The notes: generated by a model not told the origin, from the sequence alone. 64,000 nucleotides of DNA from Arthrobacter sp. Soil764 (GCF_001428075.1 NZ_LMSI01000020.1:1-64000); one strand, 5' to 3'; shown: positions 25,686 to 34,589, counted from the first letter of the stretch. Made by a program: numbers and translations.

Positions 25686-27372
25686 CTGCCGCGTTCCGCA
25701 GGACATGGCTGCGGGCGTGCTCCACGGCATCGGGAAGATGCTGGAACAGGTGTTTGTGGTGCCGCAGCGAACGGATCACGCCCACGTTGGTCACCAGGTC
25801 CAGGTGGTCCGGCCGCACACCCTTGAGCAGGACCGTGATGCCCCGCAGTTCCAAGGCAGCGATGACCTCCACCAGCGCGTGGGCGCCGGTGGCGTCAAGC
25901 ATCCGCAGCTGCGAGAGCCTGATGATCGCCACCTGGACGTCCTTGACCTGGCTGATTTCCTGGAGGATGCGTTCGGCGGCCCCAAAGAACATCGCCCCGT
26001 CCAGCCGAAGGACCGCAATGTGCTCATCGCCGTCGGCGGAAGGCCCGGGGATCGGCTCGCGCTGGACGCCGCTCAGCGAGGCGAATTTCCGCAGCGCGAA
26101 GAGCGCCGCCGCGGCCAGCCCGATCTGGATGGCCACGATCAGGTCGAAGGCCACGGTGATGATGGCCGTGAGAACGAAGACTGCGGCGTCTGCCCGGGTG
26201 GAACGCAGGATGGCGGCAACGGTGCGCCGGGAAACCATCCGTGTTGCGGTGACCATCAGGATCCCTCCCAGTGCTGCCAGCGGGATGCGGCTGACCATTC
26301 CGGACGCCAGGTACGTGATGGCCAGCAACACGACGGCGTGAACGGCTGCGGCAAGGCGCGTCCGGGCCCCGGAACGTACATTGACCGCGGTCCTGGCGAT
26401 GGCTCCGGTGGCGGGCATGCCGCCAAACAGTCCGGCGGCGATGGAAGCCAGGCCCTGGCCGGTCAGCTCACGGTCCGGGCTGTAGGGTCCGGTGGGCCTG
26501 CCGTCGGGTCCGGCCATCCCCGCGGCCACCCGGGCTGAGAGCAGTGATTCGATGGCGGCAAGGACGGCGATTGCCACCGCGGGCATGGCAAGGCTGCCCA
26601 AGGTAGCCACGTCCACGGCGGGCATTGCCGGCGCGGGAAGGGAATGGGGCAGCGCACCGATCCGCGGAACATCCAGCTGCAGGAGTTCGGCCGACGCCGT
26701 GGCCAGGAGGACCGCCACCAGGCTCGCCGGAAGGGCCCGGAACAGCTTTTGCAGCAGGACCATCACGACGGCGACCATCACCACGAGCACCAGCGTCAAC
26801 AGGACAGTGGGCGCCTGCGCGGCTGAGGCAGCTTCAACGGCGGCGACCACAGTGTTGTGTCCCGGGACGCCGGACGTGCCCGTAGCGAGCGGAACCTGCT
26901 GGAGGAAGATAATGGCCGCGATCCCCAGCGTGAAGCCCTCCACCACCGGCCAGGGGATGAAGGCGACGGCCCGGCCCAGGCCGCTGAATCCCATGACGCA
27001 GACCAGCACCCCCGCCATCAGTGACAGCGGAGCCACGCTGCCCGGGCCGTGGACGGCCACGACGGGTGCCAGGACCACCACCATGGCGCCGGTGGGGCCC
27101 GAAACCTGCACGGAGGACCCACCCATGAGGGCTGCCACCATCCCGGCCACGATGGCGGTGATAAGCCCGGCCTCGGCGCCCACTCCGGAGCTCACCCCGA
27201 ACGCGAGGGCCAAAGGCAGGGCGACAATGCCCACGGTGATGCCGGCCAGCAGGTCACTGCGCCACGAGGAGCGAAGGCCGGCATAATCCTGCCGGGACGG
27301 GAGGAGCCGGGTAAGCCTCTGGGCGGCCCTGACAGTGGCGCGTCCGGTGTCAGCGGCGGAGGTGGCCGTCAC
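25675..27372 (-). CDS. SulP-family anion transporter with STAS domain
   Basis: 565 residues. The SLC26/SulP transmembrane core begins at WRSDLLAGITVGIVALPLALAFG, with GPTGAMVVVLAP and GGILMVTATRMV further on. A cytoplasmic STAS domain covers about 440-555 (HIAVLRLDGAMFFGAAE...LRMLDATGAHALVEV). Bacterial members import sulfate, bicarbonate or dicarboxylates by proton or sodium coupling; the ion cannot be chosen from sequence. The start overlaps the stop of the ArsR-type regulator (ATGA), so the pair forms one operon under an upstream operator. Confidence 0.92.
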   Translation of the reverse strand: MTATSAADTGRATVRAAQRLTRLLPSRQDYAGLRSSWRSDLLAGITVGIVALPLALAFGVSSGVGAEAGLITAIVAGMVAALMGGSSVQVSGPTGAMVVVLAPVVAVHGPGSVAPLSLMAGVLVCVMGFSGLGRAVAFIPWPVVEGFTLGIAAIIFLQQVPLATGTSGVPGHNTVVAAVEAASAAQAPTVLLTLVLVVMVAVVMVLLQKLFRALPASLVAVLLATASAELLQLDVPRIGALPHSLPAPAMPAVDVATLGSLAMPAVAIAVLAAIESLLSARVAAGMAGPDGRPTGPYSPDRELTGQGLASIAAGLFGGMPATGAIARTAVNVRSGARTRLAAAVHAVVLLAITYLASGMVSRIPLAALGGILMVTATRMVSRRTVAAILRSTRADAAVFVLTAIITVAFDLIVAIQIGLAAAALFALRKFASLSGVQREPIPGPSADGDEHIAVLRLDGAMFFGAAERILQEISQVKDVQVAIIRLSQLRMLDATGAHALVEVIAALELRGITVLLKGVRPDHLDLVTNVGVIRSLRHHKHLFQHLPDAVEHARSHVLRNAAASA

Positions 27373-27749
27373 GAGGCTGATTCGCGGGAGAGGTGCTCCG
27401 CCGGCAGCTGCTGTGCAAGCCGGAGCTGTTCGTTCGATTCGGACAGGCTGTCCAGGAGGAAGGTCCGGGCGATGGCGAGCAGCTCCGAAACCCCCGGGTG
27501 TGCCAGTTGGTATGTCACTGCGTTGGCGGTGCGCACCGAGGTCACCACCTTGTGCCTGCGCAGGGTGGCCAGGTGCTGGGAGAGGTGCGAGGCTTCAAGC
27601 CCGGTCTGCGCCAAAAGGTAGCTGACGGCCGCAGTTTCCTGCGGGGCGGCGGCCAGCAGTTCAAGGATCCGGATACGTGCCGGGTGCGCCAGGCCCTTGA
27701 ACAGATTGGCCTTGATCTCGTACAACGGCGCTTGGGCGGAAGACAGCAA
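27369..27749 (-). CDS. ArsR-type winged-helix regulator
   Basis: 126 residues. The winged helix covers about 15-85: KANLFKGLAHPARIRILELL, YLLAQTGLEASHLSQHLATLRRHKVVTSVR (recognition helix) and AVTYQLAHPGVSELL. The usual metal-binding ELCVCDL motif is absent, so it probably senses something other than heavy metal. It overlaps and precedes the SulP gene, and a 24-bp dyad lies 25 bases upstream of its start. This is the classic layout of an autoregulated repressor controlling the transporter. Confidence 0.88.
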   Translation of the reverse strand: MLSSAQAPLYEIKANLFKGLAHPARIRILELLAAAPQETAAVSYLLAQTGLEASHLSQHLATLRRHKVVTSVRTANAVTYQLAHPGVSELLAIARTFLLDSLSESNEQLRLAQQLPAEHLSRESAS

Positions 27750-27773
27750 GGGAGTGGCTCCTGGGCTGATTGA

Positions 27774-27797
27774 TGAAATGATGAAACCATCATATCA
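27774..27797. promoter_or_regulatory. Candidate ArsR-type operator
   Basis: Dyad with core ATGATG-AAAC-CATCAT (27778-27793, perfect), extended outward by TGA/TCA with one mismatch. It lies between the divergent regulator (start 27749) and hadA (start 27846), so binding could affect both directions. Confidence 0.7.
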
Positions 27798-27832
27798 GTG
27801 GGTTGCACAACGTGTCCCGGCTGCGCCGGGGA

Positions 27833-27838
27833 TAGGCT
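27833..27838 (+). promoter_or_regulatory. -10 hexamer TAGGCT, leaderless start
   Basis: TAGGCT-GGAATCC-ATG(27846). Confidence 0.55.
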
Positions 27839-27845
27839 GGAATCC

Positions 27846-28307
27846 ATGACTATCAATCCGGATCTGCAGGGCCGAAGCTACCCTGCCGCAGAGGTGTACG
27901 ACGTTGGCCGCGAGAAAATCCGCGAGTTCGCCCGCGCGGTCAAAGCCACCAACCCTGCACACTTCGACGTCGATGCAGCCACGGCCCTGGGCCACACGGA
28001 CCTGGTGGCACCCCCCACCTTCGCCATCATCATTGCCCAGCGGGCCGACGCCCAGCTCATCGAGGATCCGGACGCCGGCATCGACTTCTCCCGCGTGGTG
28101 CACGCGGACCAGCGCTTCACCCACCACCGGCCCATCGTTGCCGGGGACCGCCTCGTCGCGGAACTCCATGTGGACGGCGTCCGGGCCATGGGCGGCGGCG
28201 CCATGATCACCACACGCTCGGAGATCTTCGCCCTCGGTTCCGGCGACGCCCGCGAACCGGTCACCACCACCACGTCATCCATCCTGGTCCGCGGAGAGGG
28301 ACAGTAA
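27846..28307 (+). CDS. hadA: MaoC-like dehydratase subunit HadA (UPF0336)
   Basis: 153 residues with a hot-dog fold: MTINPDLQGRSYPAAEVYDVG at the N-terminus, VAPPTFAIIIAQ, FTHHRPIVAGDRLVAELHVDGV. HadA-type subunits lack most catalytic residues and pair with a HadB-like partner. In mycobacteria the pair dehydrates 3-hydroxyacyl-ACP. Arthrobacter does not make mycolic acids, so an ordinary acyl chain or another role is likely. Two bases separate it from hadB, and murB lies downstream as in other actinobacteria. Confidence 0.85.
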   Translation: MTINPDLQGRSYPAAEVYDVGREKIREFARAVKATNPAHFDVDAATALGHTDLVAPPTFAIIIAQRADAQLIEDPDAGIDFSRVVHADQRFTHHRPIVAGDRLVAELHVDGVRAMGGGAMITTRSEIFALGSGDAREPVTTTTSSILVRGEGQ

Positions 28308-28309
28308 CC

Positions 28310-28747
28310 ATGAGCCCCACCTTCAATGAACTGAGCGCCGGCCAGGACATCGGCAGCCGCACCATCGAGGTCACCCGCACCGACCTGGTCAAGTACGCCG
28401 GAGCATCCGGCGACTTCAACCCCATCCACTGGAATGAGGCCTTCGCCACAGGCGTGGAATTGCCGGGTGTCATCGCGCACGGCATGTTCACCATGGGCTC
28501 AGCCGTGCAGCTCGTCACTGACTGGGCAGGGGACCCGGGCGCCGTCGTGGACTTCCAGACCCGCTTCACCAAGCCCGTCCTGGTCACCGACACCACCGGA
28601 ACCCCGGAGCCCGGCGCCACCATCGAGGTCAGCGGCACCATCGGAAAGCTCGACGCCGACGCAGGCACCGCCCGCGTCGACCTCGCCGTTGTCTCGGCCG
28701 GGCAAAAAGTCCTGATGAAGGCCCAGGCCGTCGTCAAGCTGTCCTGA
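28310..28747 (+). CDS. hadB: MaoC-like dehydratase subunit HadB
   Basis: 145 residues. The hydratase motif YAGASGDFNPIHWNE holds the catalytic pair Asp35 and His40; GVIAHGMFTMG and FQTRFTKPVLVTD complete the hot-dog signature. It is expected to form a heterodimer with HadA and supply the active site. Translationally close to hadA (two-base gap). Confidence 0.87.
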   Translation: MSPTFNELSAGQDIGSRTIEVTRTDLVKYAGASGDFNPIHWNEAFATGVELPGVIAHGMFTMGSAVQLVTDWAGDPGAVVDFQTRFTKPVLVTDTTGTPEPGATIEVSGTIGKLDADAGTARVDLAVVSAGQKVLMKAQAVVKLS

Positions 28748-28757
28748 GCCCGCACCC

Positions 28758-30030
28758 TTGAGCGCAGGCACCCGGAATCGAGGCCACGTCCCTCCAGGTC
28801 AGGCACTGGCGGAACGCCGTGGTGGTGGCCTACACAGCAAGCGGCCTGGCCTTCGCCTCCTGGGTGTCCCGGCTGCCCGCCATCCGGGACGCGCTGGACC
28901 TCAGCCCGGGCACCGTCGGGGTCATCCTGCTCTGCATGACGCTGGGTTCCTTCGCCTCCGTTTCCGCCTCCGGCCTTATCGTCCTGCGGCTGGGGTCCAA
29001 GCGGACCATCCGCACCGGCAGCATCATGGCCGGCGTCGGCCTGCTGACGGCTGGTTTTGGCACAACCGTGCTGTCAAACCCAGTGGCAACCGCTGTCGGC
29101 CTGGGCATCATCGGCCTGGGAACGGGGAGCTGGAACACTGCCTCCAATGTGGAGGGTGCGGCAGTGGAGCGCGCGGTGGGGCGGCACATCATGCCGCGGC
29201 TCCACGGCGCCTTCAGTCTGGGAACCGTGGCCGGCGCGGGACTGGGCGCCGCCGCGGCTGCTGCGTCTGTACCCGTGTTCTGGCACCTTGCTGCGGCAGG
29301 AACGGTGGTGGCCGTATCGGTGGCGACGGCGGCGTCCTGGTTCCGCGCCGACATCACCACGGCAGGGGAGCGGACCTACACCCCGGACAACTTTGAAGAC
29401 CCCACCACGGGCCCCATTCCCGTGATCCCTGCCGGAAGCCCGGCTGACCCGCCCCTGGACAACAAGCGGAAGATCGCCCAGGCGTGGCGGGACCGCCGAA
29501 CGCTGCTGCTGGGCGTCCTGGTGCTCGGCCTCGCCCTGGCCGAAGGCGCCGCGGGGGACTGGGTGGCCCTTGCCCTGGCGGACGGCCACGGGCAAAGCGA
29601 TGCCGCCGGTGCTGCCGGCTATGGCCTTTTCGTCACGTTCATGACCATCGGCCGGTTCGCCGGGACGGTGGTGCTGGACCGCTTCGGCCGTGTGCCCGTC
29701 ATGCGCTGGTGCGCCGCCCTGGCGGTCCTGGGCCTGGCGGTGTTCGTCTTCGCCCCTGCGCCGTGGCTCGCCTATGTGGGACTGGCGGCCTGGGGCCTGG
29801 GCGCATCCCTGGGCTTCCCGGTGGGCATGTCCGCCGCGGCCGACGATCCCGCCAAGGCCGCGGCCCGGGTGTCGGTGGTGTCCACGATCGGCTATGGCGC
29901 GTTCCTGTGCGGGCCCCCGCTGCTCGGCCTGCTGGCCGAACACGTGGGGATCCTGCACTCGCTCCTTGCCGTGATGGTGATGCTCGCTGTGAGCTTCGTG
30001 CTGTCCCCGGTGGCCCGGAAGGCCGGCTAG
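28758..30030 (+). CDS. MFS transporter, probable frameshift near its start
   Basis: The intact frame runs from GTG 28819 (403 residues) with about 12 helices (VSRLPAIRDALDLSPGTVG, RFAGTVVLDRFGRVPVMRW), resembling the YbjJ/FucP-like major facilitator group; substrate unknown. GTG 28819 falls inside the first membrane helix and has no ribosome site. The bases just upstream translate sensibly (GIEATSLQVRHWRNAV) in the same frame but have no start codon. A TTG at 28758 gives MSAGT in another frame, which would join if one C in ACCCGG (about 28770-28774) were removed. Either one base is extra in this sequence or the gene is slightly damaged. Confidence 0.7.
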
Positions 30031-30040
30031 TTTTCCCTAG

Positions 30041-30046
30041 TATTGT
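30041..30046 (+). promoter_or_regulatory. -10 hexamer TATTGT, leaderless start
   Basis: TATTGT-TGACGG-GTG(30053); TAGTAT three bases earlier is an overlapping alternative. Confidence 0.5.
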
Positions 30047-30052
30047 TGACGG

Positions 30053-31120
30053 GTGACTCCCACGCTGCTTTCCTCCCTGACCACCTCCGCCGTCGGCGGC
30101 CCCGCCGGCAAGTTCATTGAGGCCCGGACCGAGGCAGAGATCATCGATGCCGTCCGGACCGCGGATGCGGCCGGCGAGCAGGTCCTTATCATCAGCGGCG
30201 GCTCCAACCTCCTGGTGTCCGACGACGGGTTTCCCGGAACCGTCGTGAAGATCGCCTCGGACGGGTTCACGGTCAACGCGGAGGACTCGTGCGGGGGAGT
30301 GGCAGTAGTGGTGCAGGCCGGCCACAACTGGGACAAGCTCGTGGAGCACGCCGTCCGGCACGCCTGGTCCGGAATCGAGGCCTTGTCCGGCATCCCCGGT
30401 TCCACCGGTGCCACCCCGGTCCAGAACGTGGGTGCGTACGGCGCCGAAGTGTCCCAGACCATCGCGGCCGTCCGCACCTGGGACCGCGAACGCAACGCCG
30501 TCCAAACGTTCACCAACTCGGAGCTGAAGTTCGGCTACCGCGACTCCATCCTCAAGCGCACCACGGTCAACGGCTCACCCCGGTATGTGGTCCTCACCGT
30601 GGAGTTCCAGTTGCCGTTGGGGCGGATGAGCGCGCCCATCCGATACGCCGAACTGGCCCGCTCCCTGGGCGTGGAGGTGGGCAAGCGTGCCTACGCCAAT
30701 GACGTCCGCCGGGAAGTGCTCCGGCTGCGCGCCTCCAAGGGCATGGTGTGGGATGGCGCCGACCGCGATACCTATTCCACCGGTTCCTTCTTCACCAACC
30801 CCATCGTCTCGGCGGACGTGGCAGACACGCTGCCGGAATCGGCGCCGCGCTATCCGGCGGGCCAGGACGGACGGGTGAAACTTTCCGCGGCGTGGCTGAT
30901 CGACCAGGCAGGGTTCGGCAAGGGCTTTGGCCTGGAACCGGAAGGAGTGGCCGGCGGCCGCGCATCCCTGTCCACCAAGCACACGCTGGCCATCACCAAC
31001 CGTGGCTCCGCCAGCGCCGCCGACATGGTGGCCGTGGCACGCGAGGTACGCGCCGGCGTCGAACGCCGCTTCGGCATCCAGCTGCACCCGGAGCCGCTGC
31101 TCATCGGACTGGACCTCTAG
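30053..31120 (+). CDS. murB: UDP-N-acetylenolpyruvoylglucosamine reductase
   Basis: 355 residues from GTG. FAD-binding PCMH fold: LIISGGSNLLVSDDGFPGTV, ALSGIPGSTGATPVQNVGAYG, the type I loop FGYRDSILK, and the catalytic Ser in YSTGSFFTNPIV. It uses NADPH to reduce UDP-GlcNAc-enolpyruvate to UDP-MurNAc, the second committed step of peptidoglycan precursor synthesis, in the cytoplasm. Close downstream of hadAB and the MFS gene as in many actinobacteria. Confidence 0.96.
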   Translation: MTPTLLSSLTTSAVGGPAGKFIEARTEAEIIDAVRTADAAGEQVLIISGGSNLLVSDDGFPGTVVKIASDGFTVNAEDSCGGVAVVVQAGHNWDKLVEHAVRHAWSGIEALSGIPGSTGATPVQNVGAYGAEVSQTIAAVRTWDRERNAVQTFTNSELKFGYRDSILKRTTVNGSPRYVVLTVEFQLPLGRMSAPIRYAELARSLGVEVGKRAYANDVRREVLRLRASKGMVWDGADRDTYSTGSFFTNPIVSADVADTLPESAPRYPAGQDGRVKLSAAWLIDQAGFGKGFGLEPEGVAGGRASLSTKHTLAITNRGSASAADMVAVAREVRAGVERRFGIQLHPEPLLIGLDL

Positions 31121-31146
31121 CCGTCCCGCCAGGGCCGTACCAGGCC

Positions 31147-31152
31147 TAGGAT
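31147..31152 (+). promoter_or_regulatory. -10 hexamer TAGGAT, leaderless start
   Basis: TAGGAT-GGGCGC-ATG(31159). Confidence 0.55.
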
Positions 31153-31158
31153 GGGCGC

Positions 31159-32262
31159 ATGGCTGCAACTGGTTCCCTGCGCCACCGCAGGACGATCGGC
31201 AGGCTCCGGCTCGCATCCCAACGGCTTGCCGGGGAGGGTGCCGCGTCAGCGCCGGAGCTGGTCCGGTGGATGACCGCGATGCAGGCGCAGGACCTGCCGG
31301 CAGCGCTGTGGGCCGTTGGGGTTCGAGTGCCCGGTGCGGGGATTTCGGACGTGCGTGCTGCCATCGATTCCGGGGCTGTGGTCCGGTCCTGGCCCATGCG
31401 TGGAACACTGCATCTGGTTGCCCCCGAGGACCTGGGATGGATGCTGGACCTCACCGCCGAGCGGCTCACCAAAAGCATCGCGGCCAGGCACCGACAACTG
31501 GAAATCACCTGGACTGATGTTGAGAAGGCGCGCGACCTGGCCCTGGACCGCATCCTTACTGATGGCCCCCTCAGCCGTCCCGGGCTGTTCAAGGTGTTCG
31601 ACGCCGGCGGCCAGCCCACGCAGGGCCAGCGCGGCGTCCATCTCCTGGGCACGCTGTGCCGGCACGGCTGGCTGGTGCCGGGGCCGCTGTCCGGCAACCA
31701 GCAGCTGATCGCGGCTTTCGACGAGTGGATCCCGGAGTCCCGCCGGATGGAGCGCCAGGAAGCCATTGCCGAGTTTGCGCTGCGGTACTTCCGGAGCCAC
31801 GGTCCCGCCACCCTGCGCGACTTTTCCTGGTGGACGCAGCTGCCGCTGACCGAGGTGCGCGCCGCGTTCCAGCACGTCCGGAGCCAGCTGGTGGAGCTCG
31901 AGATCGATGGCACCAGCTACTGGCTTTCGCCGGACGTGGCGTCCCTCCTGGATTCCGGTGTCCCCGGCGGCCGGTCCGTTCACATCCTGCCCGGATTCGA
32001 TGAGTTCGTCCTCGGCTACACGGACCGGACCCCCGTCCTGGCACCGGAGCATTTCGACCTGATTGTGCCGGGCGGCAACGGCGTCTTCAAGAAGACGGTA
32101 GTTGCGGCGGGGAAGGTGGTGGGCACCTGGGCGCTCCAGGGTACGGGCCGTGGTGCCGCCGTCGTCCCCGAACTCTTCGATGGGACCAAGCCCCTGGGCC
32201 CGGCAGCCCAGGCAGCCCTCACCAAGGCCGCTCACCGGTACATGACGTTCCTGGCCACCTGA
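31159..32262 (+). CDS. Winged-helix AlkZ/YcaQ-like DNA glycosylase family protein
   Basis: 367 residues of the HTH_42 family that includes the glycosylases AlkZ and YcaQ. The catalytic QxQ motif is present as MTAMQAQDLP (Gln42 and Gln44). The family words VRSWPMRGTLHLVAPEDLGWML and DEFVLGYTDRTPVL are also there. AlkZ releases alkylated bases or unhooks interstrand crosslinks; other members protect antibiotic producers from their own DNA-damaging products. No antibiotic cluster is visible here, so general DNA repair is the best guess. Confidence 0.85.
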   Translation: MAATGSLRHRRTIGRLRLASQRLAGEGAASAPELVRWMTAMQAQDLPAALWAVGVRVPGAGISDVRAAIDSGAVVRSWPMRGTLHLVAPEDLGWMLDLTAERLTKSIAARHRQLEITWTDVEKARDLALDRILTDGPLSRPGLFKVFDAGGQPTQGQRGVHLLGTLCRHGWLVPGPLSGNQQLIAAFDEWIPESRRMERQEAIAEFALRYFRSHGPATLRDFSWWTQLPLTEVRAAFQHVRSQLVELEIDGTSYWLSPDVASLLDSGVPGGRSVHILPGFDEFVLGYTDRTPVLAPEHFDLIVPGGNGVFKKTVVAAGKVVGTWALQGTGRGAAVVPELFDGTKPLGPAAQAALTKAAHRYMTFLAT

Positions 32263-32278
32263 CCCTCTTCCCATACCT

Positions 32279-32298
32279 CCCCGCATAACCGGCCCTGC
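32279..32298 (+). repeat. Partial copy of the CATAACCGG repeat
   Basis: CCCGCATAACCGGCCCTGCA, a truncated copy of the 51-bp element that begins in full at 32300. Confidence 0.6.
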
Positions 32299-32299
32299 A

Positions 32300-32350
32300 C
32301 CGCATAACCGGTGTGGGCCCGCAACGCTTATGCGTGCCAGGGCCGCTCGT
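32300..32350 (+). repeat. 51-bp hairpin direct repeat, left copy
   Basis: Aligns without gaps with 33386-33436, differing at about 10 of 51 positions. CGCATAA and TTATGCG form a stem. The two copies bracket the AbiEi-like gene. Confidence 0.75.
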
Positions 32351-32418
32351 CTTCCTGGCAGTCCACATAGGGACGAGAGCGGCTGTCGGCAGTCCAAGAG
32401 ACCAGCCACCCTTGAACG

Positions 32419-33393
32419 ATGAAAGCCGATGCAGTGCGTGCCCTCGTTGACGATCGCTGGCCTGAGCGAGCTGTGGCCTCAACATCACAGTTGGCCGCCG
32501 CGGGGCTGGACGACCGCTTGCTGACGGCGGCCGTCAAGAGTGGTGCCCTGCTCCGCTTGCGGCGGGGAGCGTACGTCCGGGCTGCGTACTGGAACAGGAT
32601 CAAACCGTGGGATCGGGACCAGCTGAGAATCATGGCGCATTTCGAGTCCACCTCGGGGCTGGCCCGGTATAGCCACGTGAGCGCAGCAAGGCTGCATGGC
32701 TTCCATGTATGGAACGCCGGATCCCTGGTGCACGTGACAACGCAGTATTCCAATTCGAGTGCCAGCGCGGGCAAGGACGTCCAGACCCACCGCCTCCCGC
32801 TCCCAGAAATTGAGTGCACTTCGTTATGGACGCCCGATGGACAAAAGATCATGACCACTGCCGTCGAGAGAACCGTCCTGGACTGCGCCCGGATCCTGCC
32901 CCTCGACAAGGCTGCTGTCATCGGCGATCACGCACTCCACAAAGGCGCTTCAATGGCCTCGATGCGGCGTTTGCTTGAAGAGAGCCCGGTCACCCGCGGG
33001 GGCAGGCGTGCCTTAGACCTGCTGGATGTTCTGGATGGGCGGTCGGAATCAGCGGGGGAGACACGGACCAGGCTGCTGCTCCACTCATTCGGTTTGGGCA
33101 CATTTAAGCCTCAGGTCGAGATCATGACTACTGCGGGCCTGTTCCGGGCAGACTTCGCCGACGCGGAAGCCCGGGTGGCGATCGAATTCGACGGCGCCGT
33201 CAAATACATGGACTATAAACCCACACAGGAAGCGCTGCTCGCGGAGCGCTGGCGGGAAAATGCCCTGGTGGAGGCAGGATGGCGTGTCTTCAGGCTGCAA
33301 TGGAACCACCTGGACCGGCCGGGGGAGCTCCGCGCGCGGCTGGCAGCGTTCCTTGGATATCCCGAAACGCAAAAGCGGCCCCGGCCCGCATAA
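32419..33393 (+). CDS. AbiEi-like / DUF559-type protein (wHTH plus endonuclease-like domain)
   Basis: 324 residues. The N-terminal winged-helix part resembles AbiEi antitoxin domains (STSQLAAAGLDDRLLTAAVKSG, then LLRLRRGAYV). The C-terminal part resembles the Vsr/DUF559 fold: RADFADAEARVAIEFDGAVKY (D-x(n)-ExDGxxK) and ERWRENALVEAGWRVFRLQW. Proteins of this pattern are common, with no proven function, in actinobacteria; DNA binding or cleavage is likely. No AbiEii toxin partner lies beside it. Codon choice is less GC-rich than its neighbours. Its stop codon TAA lies inside the right-hand repeat, so the repeats bound the gene exactly. It may be a mobile or laterally gained unit. Confidence 0.75.
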   Translation: MKADAVRALVDDRWPERAVASTSQLAAAGLDDRLLTAAVKSGALLRLRRGAYVRAAYWNRIKPWDRDQLRIMAHFESTSGLARYSHVSAARLHGFHVWNAGSLVHVTTQYSNSSASAGKDVQTHRLPLPEIECTSLWTPDGQKIMTTAVERTVLDCARILPLDKAAVIGDHALHKGASMASMRRLLEESPVTRGGRRALDLLDVLDGRSESAGETRTRLLLHSFGLGTFKPQVEIMTTAGLFRADFADAEARVAIEFDGAVKYMDYKPTQEALLAERWRENALVEAGWRVFRLQWNHLDRPGELRARLAAFLGYPETQKRPRPA

Positions 33394-33436
33394 CCGGCGC
33401 TGGGCGGCAGCGGTTACGCGGGCAAGGGCCGCTCGT
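33386..33436 (+). repeat. 51-bp hairpin direct repeat, right copy
   Basis: Partner of 32300-32350. CCGCATAACCG and CGGTTACGCGG form an 11-bp stem with one mismatch. It contains the stop codon of the AbiEi-like gene. Confidence 0.75.
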
Positions 33437-33452
33437 GGGGCAGCTGTACGGG

Positions 33453-34583
33453 TTACAGGTTGCCGGTGGCGATGTTGAGCATGCGGCGCAGCGGCTCGGC
33501 GGCGCCCCAGAGGAGCTGGTCGCCCACGGTGAAGGCGCTGATGTACTGCGGGCCCATCTCCATCTTGCGGACGCGGCCCACCGGAATGTCCAGGGTGCCC
33601 GATGCGGCCACCGGGGTCAGCTCGGCCATGGAGGCTTCCTTGGTGTTCGGAACCACCTTGGCCCACTGGTTGTCCTCGTCCAGCAGCTTCTCGATCTCGG
33701 CGACAGACAGGTCCTCGCGGAGCTTCAGGGTCAGCGCCTGCGAGTGGGAGCGCATGGCGCCGATCCGGACGCAGAGGCCGTCCATAATGATCCGGTTTTC
33801 CTCGGAGGTGCCCAGGATCTTGTTGGTCTCGACCCCGGCCTTCCACTCTTCCTTGGACTGCCCGTTGCCCAGGTCAGCATCGATCCAGGGGATCAGGGAG
33901 CCGGCAAGGGGGACGCCGAACTGGGTGGCGTCGATGTCCGTGCGCTGGTGGGCCAGGACCTTGCGGTCGATGTCCAGGATGGCCGATGCGGGATCGTCCA
34001 GTTCGGTGCTGACCTCGGCGTTGAGCGTGCCGAACTGGCTGAGCAGCTCGCGCATGTGCCGGGCGCCGCCGCCGGAAGCTGCCTGGTAGGTCATGGAGGT
34101 GCCCCACTCCACCAGGCCGTTCTTGAACAGGCCGCCGAGGCCCATGAGCATGCAGGAGACGGTGCAGTTGCCGCCGATGAAGTCCTTGGTGCCGTTGACC
34201 AGGCCCTTGTCGATGACGTCGCGGTTGATGGGGTCCAGCACGATGATGGAGTCGTCGTTCATGCGCAGGGTGGAGGCGGCGTCGATCCAGAGGCCGTCCC
34301 AGCCGCGGCTGCGCAGTTCGCCGTGGACCTGCTTGGTGTAGTCGCCGCCCTGGGCGGTGACGATAATGGGCAGCTTGGCCAGCGTGTCGACGTCGAACGC
34401 GTTCTCGAGCTTGCCGCCGCCTTCAGCGAAGGAAGGCGCGGCACCTCCCGCGTTGGAGGTGGAGAAGAACACCGGGTTGATGTTGGCGAAGTCGCCCTCG
34501 TCCTGCATGCGCTGCATGAGGACGGAACCGACCATGCCGCGCCATCCGACCAGGCCGACGGAAGGGGTAGCTGCTGTAGTCAT
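33453..34583 (-). CDS. asd: Aspartate-semialdehyde dehydrogenase
   Basis: 376 residues. NADPH-dependent reduction of aspartyl phosphate to the semialdehyde, feeding lysine/DAP, threonine and methionine. The N-terminus [19 protein letters not shown] and the catalytic Cys140 in [17 protein letters not shown] are nearly those of the E. coli enzyme, which differs from the shorter type common in actinobacteria. Single gene; TAAAAT six bases before its ATG suggests a leaderless message. Confidence 0.95.
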   Translation of the reverse strand: MTTAATPSVGLVGWRGMVGSVLMQRMQDEGDFANINPVFFSTSNAGGAAPSFAEGGGKLENAFDVDTLAKLPIIVTAQGGDYTKQVHGELRSRGWDGLWIDAASTLRMNDDSIIVLDPINRDVIDKGLVNGTKDFIGGNCTVSCMLMGLGGLFKNGLVEWGTSMTYQAASGGGARHMRELLSQFGTLNAEVSTELDDPASAILDIDRKVLAHQRTDIDATQFGVPLAGSLIPWIDADLGNGQSKEEWKAGVETNKILGTSEENRIIMDGLCVRIGAMRSHSQALTLKLREDLSVAEIEKLLDEDNQWAKVVPNTKEASMAELTPVAASGTLDIPVGRVRKMEMGPQYISAFTVGDQLLWGAAEPLRRMLNIATGNL

Positions 34584-34589
34584 TGGACT

